Part shown: positions 25,923-31,498 of the stretch, piece by piece
Layout: the number at the start of each line of letters is the position of its first letter
How positions within the stretch are numbered: position 1 is the first letter of the stretch
Source of the DNA: JAIOPA01 sp046076045
GTDB taxonomy: Bacteria > Eisenbacteria > RBG-16-71-46
Direction: 5' to 3'
DNA length: 31,498 nt
Assembly: GCA_046076045.1 (NCBI GenBank)
Contig: JBJTRI010000090.1
Location: forward strand, 1-31,498
Made by a program: the position numbers and the translations under genes
Notes under the pieces: model-generated
What the model was told of the DNA's origin: nothing
The model's input: only the letters and a program-made list of their open reading frames with translations
Databases searched by the model: none

Positions 25923-26681
25923 TCAGGCGCGAGCGGAAGCCTCGGCCTCGGCGGAATCGCCACCGAACGAGACGGTCTCCTGGTCCGCACCTTCGCGGGA
26001 CATGGAGCGCGCCTCGAGGATGGTGTCCGCCACCATGCCCGTGAACAGCTTGATCGCGCGGAGCGCGTCGTCGTTGCCCGGGATGGGGAAGTTGATCAGG
26101 GTCGGGTCGCAGTTCGTGTCCACGACGCCGACGATCGGGATCCCGAGGCGGTTGGCCTCGGCGACCGCGATCTTCTCCTTCTTGGTGTCCACGATGAACA
26201 CCAGCGACGGGAGACCCGGCATGTCCTTGATGCCCGCGAAGGCGAACTGCAGGCGCTCACGCTCACGACCGAGGCGCGAGACCTCCTTCTTGGACAGCTT
26301 CTCCATGGTGCCGTCGGCGACCATGCCGTCGAGCTCCTTGAGGCGCTTGATGCTCGTGCGGATGGTCTTGAAGTTGGTGAGCATGCCGCCCAGCCAGCGC
26401 TCGGTGACGTGGAACATGCCGGCGCGCGCCGCGTCCTCGCCCACGATCTGCTTGGCCTGCTTCTTGGTGCCGACGAACAGCACGTGTCCGCCGTTGCGGG
26501 CGACCTTCGTGATCGCCGCACGCGCATCCTGGATGCACTTGAGCGTCTTCTGAAGGTCGATGATGTAGATGCCGTTCCGCTCCATGAAGATGAACTTCTT
26601 CATCTGCGGGTTCCAGCGCCGGGTCTGGTGCCCGAAGTGGACACCGGCCTCCAGCAGTTCCTTCATCGTGATCTCGGCCAC
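25923..26681 (-). CDS. rpsB: 30S ribosomal protein S2
   Basis: S2 is a late-assembling protein of the small subunit and is needed for S1 binding. The 252-residue product has the family motifs LLEAGVHFGHQTRRWNPQMK, IYIIDLQKTL, ERWLGGMLTNFKTI, LPSLVFIVDTKKE and the C-terminal NFPIPGNDDALRAIKL. The GTG at 26681 is chosen because a perfect AGGAGG lies 6 bases upstream; an ATG five codons later is less well placed. A 30-residue acidic, Ala/Ser-rich tail ends the protein. It is followed by tsf in the usual order. Confidence 0.98.
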   Translation of the reverse strand: MAEITMKELLEAGVHFGHQTRRWNPQMKKFIFMERNGIYIIDLQKTLKCIQDARAAITKVARNGGHVLFVGTKKQAKQIVGEDAARAGMFHVTERWLGGMLTNFKTIRTSIKRLKELDGMVADGTMEKLSKKEVSRLGRERERLQFAFAGIKDMPGLPSLVFIVDTKKEKIAVAEANRLGIPIVGVVDTNCDPTLINFPIPGNDDALRAIKLFTGMVADTILEARSMSREGADQETVSFGGDSAEAEASARA

Positions 26682-26806
26682 GGATGACCTCCTGAGGGGT
26701 TCTTCCTCCGCCCCGGCGCGCTCGTCGCGCCTCCCGTTCCCGGGACCCCGGCGCGGCGCGGGGGCGTGTGTGATGGTCGTTGCTCGATCGAGTGGGACCG
26801 CTCCGG
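26682..26806 (-). promoter_or_regulatory. rpsI-rpsB spacer with hairpins and a direct repeat (possible rpsB leader)
   Basis: This 125-base gap holds the rpsB Shine-Dalgarno (AGGAGG, 26688-26693), a 6-bp hairpin (GGCGCG 26715-26720 with CGCGCC 26726-26731), and a direct repeat CCCCGGCGCG at 26711-26720 and 26746-26755. It also has the 10-base palindrome CTCGATCGAG at 26783-26792. No convincing promoter was seen. A leader that binds S2, known in other bacteria, is possible but not shown by the sequence alone. Confidence 0.35.
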
Positions 26807-27199
26807 TTAGCGCTTGCTGAACTGGAAGCGCTTGCGGGCGCCCGGCTGGCCGTACTTCTTGCGCTCCTTCATGCGCGAGTCGCGCGTGAGGAAGCCCTCG
26901 CGGCCCAGCTGGCCCTTGAGCGACTCGTCCAGACGCACGAGGGCGCGGGCGATCGCCATGCGGATGGCGCCGGCCTGCCCCGTGAGCCCACCGCCCACCA
27001 CGCGGGCGTGGACGTCGTACTTGTCCGCCGTGCTGGTCGCCACCAACGGCTGGTAGGCGTGGAGCACGAGCGTCTCGCGCTTGAGGTACTCGATCGCGGT
27101 CTTGCCGTTCACCATCCGCTGACCGGAACCGGGAACGAGGCGCACACGCGCCACCGCTTCCTTCCGTCGACCGGTCAGGGGCTTCGTCGTCGTCGTCAT
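26807..27199 (-). CDS. rpsI: 30S ribosomal protein S9
   Basis: S9 is a small-subunit protein whose C-terminal tail reaches the P-site tRNA. The 130-residue product has GRRKEAVARVRLVPGSGQRM near the N-terminus, GGGLTGQAGAIRMAIARAL in the centre and the basic tail KKYGQPGARKRFQFSKR ending in the invariant Lys-Arg. The ATG at 27199 has an AGGGGAT Shine-Dalgarno; the gap to the rplM stop is 11 bases. The rplM-rpsI pairing is universal. Confidence 0.98.
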   Translation of the reverse strand: MTTTTKPLTGRRKEAVARVRLVPGSGQRMVNGKTAIEYLKRETLVLHAYQPLVATSTADKYDVHARVVGGGLTGQAGAIRMAIARALVRLDESLKGQLGREGFLTRDSRMKERKKYGQPGARKRFQFSKR

Positions 27200-27210
27200 G
27201 GGATCCCCTT

Positions 27211-27645
27211 TCAGGCCTCGACGGTCCAGGTCTCGGGCTGCTGAGCGGCATGCGGGTGCTGCGGTCCCGCATAGACCTTCAGCTTCTTCACCATCGCGCG
27301 GCCGAGGCGGTTGCGGGGCACCATGCCCTTCACGGCCTTCTCGATCACGCGCTCGGGGTGCTTGGCGAGCAGCTCGGTGAGCCGCGTCCAGGTCGCACCG
27401 CCCGGGTACATGGTGTGGTGGAAGTACTTCTTCTGCTCCGGCTTGGTGCCGGAGAGCCGAACCTTCTCCGCATTGACCACGATGACGAAGTCACCGGTGT
27501 CCATGTGCGGCGTGTAGATCGGCTTGTGCTTGCCCTTGAGGACCGTCGCGATCTGGGCCGCCAGACGACCGAGGGTCTTACCCTCAGCGTCCACGACGAG
27601 CCAGCGCCGCTGGATGTCACTCTCGCGGGCGGAATAGGTCTTCAT
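27211..27645 (-). CDS. rplM: 50S ribosomal protein L13
   Basis: L13 is an early-assembly protein of the large subunit. The 144-residue product has the motifs WLVVDAEGKTLGRLA, DFVIVVNAEKVRLSGTK, KYFHHTMYPGG, KAVKGMVPRNRLGRAM and LKVYAGPQHPHAAQQPE. Translation starts at ATG 27645 with GGAGG 5 bases upstream. It is the first gene after the strong promoter candidate at 27752-27781, so it likely heads the ribosomal-protein part of this operon. Confidence 0.98.
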   Translation of the reverse strand: MKTYSARESDIQRRWLVVDAEGKTLGRLAAQIATVLKGKHKPIYTPHMDTGDFVIVVNAEKVRLSGTKPEQKKYFHHTMYPGGATWTRLTELLAKHPERVIEKAVKGMVPRNRLGRAMVKKLKVYAGPQHPHAAQQPETWTVEA

Positions 27646-27711
27646 CCGTCCTCCGAATATGGCCGATGCGGCCGCGCACGGGCCCCAGGCGGGGCATGCG
27701 GCCGCGAGGTG

Positions 27712-27729
27712 CCGGGACGAGCATCCCGG
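27712..27729. other. Hairpin in the rplM leader
   Basis: CCGGGA (27712-27717) pairs with TCCCGG (27724-27729) across a 6-base loop, in the transcribed leader between the promoter candidate and the rplM start. Two copies of ATGCGGCCGCG (27666-27676 and 27696-27706), spaced exactly 30 bases apart, lie between it and rplM. The leader might allow control by L13, as known for rplM leaders in other bacteria, but no known motif was matched. Confidence 0.4.
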
Positions 27730-27751
27730 ACCATGGTGCAGGAAGCGCTGG

Positions 27752-27781
27752 AAGGTAGCCCGCGCCGCGCCCCCCTGTCAA
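27752..27781 (-). promoter_or_regulatory. Promoter for the rplM-rpsI-rpsB-tsf run
   Basis: On the minus strand a perfect -35 box TTGACA (27776-27781) is separated by 18 bases from the -10-like TACCTT (27752-27757). It lies just downstream of the maf stop and about 107 bases before the rplM ATG. A consensus -35 is notable in such a GC-rich sequence, and the position fits a strong sigma-70-type promoter for ribosomal genes. Confidence 0.7.
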
Positions 27782-27811
27782 GACGACCGGGGCGCAGCCA
27801 ACCCCTTGGGG

Positions 27812-28411
27812 CTACGCGAATTCCTCGAGCAGGGTGCGCAACCGGGCGAGCGGCAGGCCGACCACGTTCGTGTAGTCACCCTCGATCCCCCGCACGAACT
27901 GCCCCGCAAGCCCCTGGATGCCGTAGGCCCCGGCCTTGTCCATGGACTCGCCGGTGTCGAGGTACGCCTCGAGCTCGCGGTCGTCGAGACGGGCCATGCG
28001 CACCACCGTGCACTCGGCCGCGGTGCGCTGGTCGGGCCCGTGGATCACCGCGATCCCGGTCCAGACCTCGTGCCGGCGACCGTGCAGACGCCGCAGCATG
28101 GCGCGTGCGGCGCCGCGGTCGGCCGGCTTGCCGAGCCGCTCCCCGCGCACCACCACCACCGTGTCGGCGCCCACCACCACCGCGTCGGGGCGACGCTCGG
28201 CGACGCGGCGCGCCTTCTCGAGCGCGAGGGCCCGCACGCCGTGGCGCGGGGCCGCCTGCCCGGGCCAGTCGCGGTCGGGGCCGGGGTCGGAGACGGCGAA
28301 CTCCGCGCCCGCCTGCCGGAGCAGCGCGACGCGGCGAGGTGAGGCCGACGCCAGCACGAGTGGGGCGCGTCCCCGCCAGAACAGTCGCCCGCGCGGATCC
28401 CGCCCTTTCAT
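27812..28411 (-). CDS. maf: Maf family nucleotide pyrophosphatase
   Basis: Maf proteins hydrolyse non-canonical or surplus nucleoside triphosphates (dTTP/UTP, pseudo-UTP, m7GTP) to monophosphates. The 199-residue protein has the family N-terminal motif LASASPRRVALLRQAG, the catalytic VVVGADTVVVV segment, LGKPADRGAARAMLRRLHGR and the C-terminal GESMDKAGAYGIQGLAG, then the EGDYTNVVGLPL motif. The YGIQG form suggests the dTTP/UTP-type (YhdE) subgroup, with moderate certainty. The ATG at 28411 overlaps the dtd stop as ATGA, with GGGAGG shortly upstream. Confidence 0.95.
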   Translation of the reverse strand: MKGRDPRGRLFWRGRAPLVLASASPRRVALLRQAGAEFAVSDPGPDRDWPGQAAPRHGVRALALEKARRVAERRPDAVVVGADTVVVVRGERLGKPADRGAARAMLRRLHGRRHEVWTGIAVIHGPDQRTAAECTVVRMARLDDRELEAYLDTGESMDKAGAYGIQGLAGQFVRGIEGDYTNVVGLPLARLRTLLEEFA

Positions 28412-28863
28412 GCGCTCCCTCCCGCCGGCGTCTCGATCGCGATCGTCACCGGGCCGTCGTTCACCAGCTCCACCGCCATGTGCGCACGGAACACGCCGCG
28501 CTCGACCCGCACGCCCGCCGCCGACAACTCGGCGCAGAACCGTTCCACGAGCGGCTCGGCCACCTCGGGGCGCGCCGCGGCCGTGAACTCGGGGCGGCGC
28601 CCGTGTCGCGCGTCGCCGTAGAGCGTGAACTGGGGCACCACGAGCACCGCGCCGCCCGCCTCGCGCACGTCGCGGTTCATGCGGCCCTCGTCGTCGGGGA
28701 AGACGCGCAAGCCCGCCACCTTGGCCGCGAGCCAGCGCGCCTCGCCCTCGCCGTCGGCGTGCGTCACGCCCACGAGCACCATGAAGCCCGCGCCCACCGC
28801 CCCCGTGACGCGGCCCTCCACCGTGACGCTCGCGCGCGTGACGCGCTGCACCACCGCCCTCAC
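28408..28863 (-). CDS. dtd: D-aminoacyl-tRNA deacylase
   Basis: DTD removes D-amino acids and glycine from mischarged tRNAs. The 151-residue protein begins MRAVVQRVTRASVTVEG, has GLRVFPDDEGRMNRDV and ends with NDGPVTIAIE, the Gly-Pro motif that gives chiral selectivity. The other signature, usually SQFTL, reads PQFTL. The GTG at 28863 overlaps the stop of relA/spoT as GTGA, and its end overlaps maf, so the three are translationally coupled. The relA-dtd neighbourhood is common in bacteria. Confidence 0.96.
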   Translation of the reverse strand: MRAVVQRVTRASVTVEGRVTGAVGAGFMVLVGVTHADGEGEARWLAAKVAGLRVFPDDEGRMNRDVREAGGAVLVVPQFTLYGDARHGRRPEFTAAARPEVAEPLVERFCAELSAAGVRVERGVFRAHMAVELVNDGPVTIAIETPAGGSA

Positions 28864-31055
28864 GCGTTGTCCCCGGCCGCACGGCGCGGCGGCTTGAGCA
28901 GGCGCAGGCGGCGCTCGACGCGCGTCACGCCGGGCAGCTTGCGCAACTGCCCCATGACCTCGCCCAGCCGGCCCGCGTTAGGGACCTCGATCACGAACAC
29001 GCCGCGCACCGTGCGGTGCTCGGACTGCATGCCGGCCGTGCGCACGTTGATCCCCGAGGCCGACAGCACCTTCGCGATGTCGGCGAGCAACGACGGGCGG
29101 TCCTGCCCCGAGATGACGAGTCGCACCGGGAACGTGTCCTGCGGCCGCGCGTCCCAGTCCACCGGCACGCGCCGCTCGGGCGCGACCTTGTCGCCGAACG
29201 TGTTGGGGCAGTCCTGCCGGTGCACCGAGACCCCACGGCCCACCGTGATGAGCCCCACGACCGGGTCGCCGGGCACGGGCTGGCAGCAGCGCGCGTAGGT
29301 CACCATGACGTTGTCGATGCCCTGGATGCGCACCCCGCCCGTGGGCTTGCGCCCCACGCCCAGCGCCTCGAGCGGCCCCTTCACGAGGCGCTCGGCGAGC
29401 CCCTCCTTCTCGGGCGTGAAGCGGCGCGTCACGGTGCCGATCGAGACCTGCCCCTCGGCGATGCGCGCGTAGAGCGTGTCGAGGTCGTCGCAGTCGAGGT
29501 CGCGCGCGATGGGCTCCAGTTCGGCCTCGCCCGCACGCACGCGCATGCGCTTGAGCTCACGCTGCAGCATCTCGCGGCCCAACTGCACGCTGTCCACGAG
29601 CCGCTTCTGGCGCAGCCAGTGCCGGATCTTGCTCTTGGCCTGCGTGGTGCGCGCGATCTTGAGCCAGTCCTCGTGCGGCTGGGCCTGCGGCGAGGTCACG
29701 ATCTCGACCGTGTCCCCGTTGCGCAGCTCGTAGCGCAACGGCACGAGCTCCCCGTTGACGCGCGCCCCGACGGTGCGTTCGCCGACCTTGGTGTGGATGA
29801 GGAACGCGAAGTCGAGCGGCGTCGCCCCCTTGGCGAGACGCTTGAGCTCGCGCCGCGGGGTGTAGGCGAAGACCTCCTCCTGGTGCAGGGCGGTCTTGAG
29901 GTAGTCCATGTACTCGTCGGTGCTGGCCTCGTTCTGCCAGCCCGCGATCTGCGTCACGAACCCGCCCAACTGCCGGTCGAGCTCCTCGTCCACGCGCCCG
30001 CCCTGCTTGTACACGTAGTGCGCCGCCACGCCGGTCTCGGCGATGCGGTGCATCTCCCAGGTGCGGATCTGCACCTCGACCATCTCGCCGGCCTCGGTGA
30101 GCACGGTGGTGTGCAGCGACTGGTACAGGTTGCTCTTGGGCGTCGCGATGTAGTCCTTGAAGCGCTCGGGTACCGGGCTGAACTGGTCGTGCACCACGCC
30201 CAGCGCGCGGTAGCAGTCGTTGCGCGAGTGCACGAGCACGCGCAGCCCGAACAGGTCGTAGATCTCCTCGAGCGGCCGCCCGGTGCGCATCTTGTGGAAG
30301 ATCGAGAAGAAGTGCTTGGGCCGCCCGAACACCTCGGCCTTGAGCCCCGACGCCTTGAGCGCCTCGCGCAGCCGCTCGCTCACACCGTTCAGGAACGCGT
30401 CGCGCTCGGCGCGGCGCACCTGGATGCGCTGCGACAACTCGGCGTAGGCCTGCGGCTCGAGCACCTTGAGGGCGCGGTCCTCGAGCTCGCGCTTGATGCC
30501 GGCCATGCCAAGCCGGTGCGCGAGCGGCGCGTAGATGTCGCGCGTCTCCTCGGCGATGCGCTGGGCGCGCTCGGCCTTGAGGAACTCGATGGTGCGCATG
30601 TTGTGCAGGCGGTCGGCGAGCTTGATGAAGATGACGCGCAGGTCGCGCGACATGGACAGCAGCATCTTGCGGAAGTTCTCGGCCTGCGCCGCCTCGCGGC
30701 TGTCGAAGCTCAGGCCCGAGAGCTTGGTCACGCCCTCGACCAACGAGGCGACCTCGCGCCCGAACTGCTTCTCGACGTCGGGGAGCGAGACCTCGGTGTC
30801 CTCGACCACGTCGTGCAGCAGCGCGGCGCACGCGAGCGTGGTGTCGAGCCGGGCCTCGAACAGGTCCACGAGGATGCGGCAGACCTCGACGACGTGCGTG
30901 AAGTACGGCTGCCCCGAGTCGCGCCGCTGGTCACCGTGGGCATGGCCCGCGAAGTCGAAGCAGGCCCCGAGCCGGTCGCGGTCCACCTTGGGCGACTTCT
31001 CGGCGATCGCGCTCATGAGGGCGGCGCGCAGTTCCGGGTGCGGACTACCGTTCAC
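28860..31055 (-). CDS. relA/spoT: Bifunctional (p)ppGpp synthetase/hydrolase (RelA/SpoT homolog)
   Basis: This 731-residue Rsh protein makes and degrades the alarmone (p)ppGpp. The N-terminal HD hydrolase domain is intact: H54 in YFTH, H81-D82 in HDVVEDT and D148 in KLADRLHNMRT. The synthetase domain has D267 in EIYDLFGLRV, RFKDYIATPKSNLYQSLHTT and E327 in EVQIRTWEMH, so both activities are expected. A TGS domain (~395-455), a zinc-finger-like region (YARCCQPVPGD) and a C-terminal ACT domain (~655-725) complete the usual long Rsh layout. The GTG at 31055 lies 9 bases after the recJ stop with GAGGG upstream; ATG at codon 14 is an alternative. Confidence 0.97.
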   Translation of the reverse strand: MNGSPHPELRAALMSAIAEKSPKVDRDRLGACFDFAGHAHGDQRRDSGQPYFTHVVEVCRILVDLFEARLDTTLACAALLHDVVEDTEVSLPDVEKQFGREVASLVEGVTKLSGLSFDSREAAQAENFRKMLLSMSRDLRVIFIKLADRLHNMRTIEFLKAERAQRIAEETRDIYAPLAHRLGMAGIKRELEDRALKVLEPQAYAELSQRIQVRRAERDAFLNGVSERLREALKASGLKAEVFGRPKHFFSIFHKMRTGRPLEEIYDLFGLRVLVHSRNDCYRALGVVHDQFSPVPERFKDYIATPKSNLYQSLHTTVLTEAGEMVEVQIRTWEMHRIAETGVAAHYVYKQGGRVDEELDRQLGGFVTQIAGWQNEASTDEYMDYLKTALHQEEVFAYTPRRELKRLAKGATPLDFAFLIHTKVGERTVGARVNGELVPLRYELRNGDTVEIVTSPQAQPHEDWLKIARTTQAKSKIRHWLRQKRLVDSVQLGREMLQRELKRMRVRAGEAELEPIARDLDCDDLDTLYARIAEGQVSIGTVTRRFTPEKEGLAERLVKGPLEALGVGRKPTGGVRIQGIDNVMVTYARCCQPVPGDPVVGLITVGRGVSVHRQDCPNTFGDKVAPERRVPVDWDARPQDTFPVRLVISGQDRPSLLADIAKVLSASGINVRTAGMQSEHRTVRGVFVIEVPNAGRLGEVMGQLRKLPGVTRVERRLRLLKPPRRAAGDNA

Positions 31056-31064
31056 CGAGCGCCC

Positions 31065-31498
31065 TCACCCGACGATCCGCAGGTCGCGCAGCTTGAGCTG
31101 CAGCCGCGTCTGCCCCATCCACTCGTTGCGCGACGGCACCACCAGCAGGTCGGCACGCGTGGCCGAGCGCAAACCCGAGAGCGCGAACCGCTCGGCGAAC
31201 CCGAACCCGATCGCCTCGAGGGTCTCGCGCCCGCGGCCGCCGGGGGCGAGCACGTCGAAGCGCAGGTGGCGGCCCTGCCCCACCTCGCGCGGCTGCAGCA
31301 GACGCACCCCGTCCATGCGGAAGACCGGCTCCGGGTTGTCGAGCCCGAACGGCGCGAGTCGCTCGAGCGCCTGCACCAGCTCGAGCGTGCAGTCCTGCGG
31401 CGCGAGCTCAGCCTCGTAGCGGATGCGCGTCGCGAAACGGTCCTCGTCGGCGGCCTCGGTGACGAGGCGGTCGAAGCGCTCGCGGAACTCGTCGAGGC
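31065..31498 (-). CDS. recJ: Single-stranded-DNA-specific exonuclease RecJ (C-terminal part)
   Basis: The frame is open to the right edge, so only the last ~143 residues are visible. They match the C-terminal OB-fold/nucleic-acid-binding part of RecJ: LERLAPFGLDNPEPVF is the family hallmark, followed by GRHLRFDVLAPGG, a GFGFAERF segment and the terminal LQLKLRDLRIVG. RecJ is a 5'-3' exonuclease in recombination and mismatch repair. The catalytic DHH motifs lie outside the window. Its stop is 9 bases before the relA/spoT start, so the genes are probably co-transcribed. Confidence 0.93.
   Translation of the reverse strand, partial: LDEFRERFDRLVTEAADEDRFATRIRYEAELAPQDCTLELVQALERLAPFGLDNPEPVFRMDGVRLLQPREVGQGRHLRFDVLAPGGRGRETLEAIGFGFAERFALSGLRSATRADLLVVPSRNEWMGQTRLQLKLRDLRIVG

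Overview
The window is very GC-rich and almost fully coding. It carries conserved bacterial housekeeping genes together with diderm envelope genes: an Omp85/TamA protein, TamB, RseP and LPS-type sugar transferases. One secreted enzyme ends in a FlgD-like/type IX-like C-terminal domain. This mix suggests a Gram-negative bacterium of the FCB supergroup or a nearby deep lineage (for example Candidatus Eisenbacteria or Gemmatimonadota). That placement is inference from gene content and composition only. No tRNA, rRNA, CRISPR array or insertion sequence was seen, and no gap exceeds 300 bases.

Left end (1-6348): an alpha-glucan cluster. A secreted protein with a CBM20-like starch-binding domain runs off the left edge on the minus strand. 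It diverges from a secreted GH13 amylase on the plus strand (576-3089), the only plus-strand gene seen. A near-perfect inverted repeat lies between the two. The amylase converges on malQ (GH77), with a perfect-stem bidirectional terminator between them. malQ is coupled by a TGATG overlap to a second GH13 enzyme without a signal peptide. Together these could degrade starch or glycogen outside the cell and process maltodextrins inside.

Middle (6359-17025): rseP, a three-POTRA tamA, tamB, then a large three-part outer-membrane fusion protein made of a gluzincin-type metallopeptidase domain, a TolB-like propeller and an Omp85-like barrel. All are on the minus strand and tightly packed. This is the most unusual part of the window.

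Right end (17144-31498): a long minus-strand run. Transcription passes recJ (partial), relA/spoT, dtd and maf; then a good promoter candidate; then rplM, rpsI, rpsB, tsf, pyrH, frr, uppS, cdsA and dxr. The usual dxr-rseP order is interrupted by four sugar-transferase genes (a GT9 heptosyltransferase-like gene, one GT2 and two GT4), which follow dxr with stop/start overlaps. The layout joins translation, lipid and isoprenoid carrier synthesis, LPS core assembly and outer-membrane protein assembly in one direction.

Many genes start with GTG or TTG, and one probably with CTG. Starts were set from Shine-Dalgarno spacing, overlaps with the preceding stop and family N-termini.
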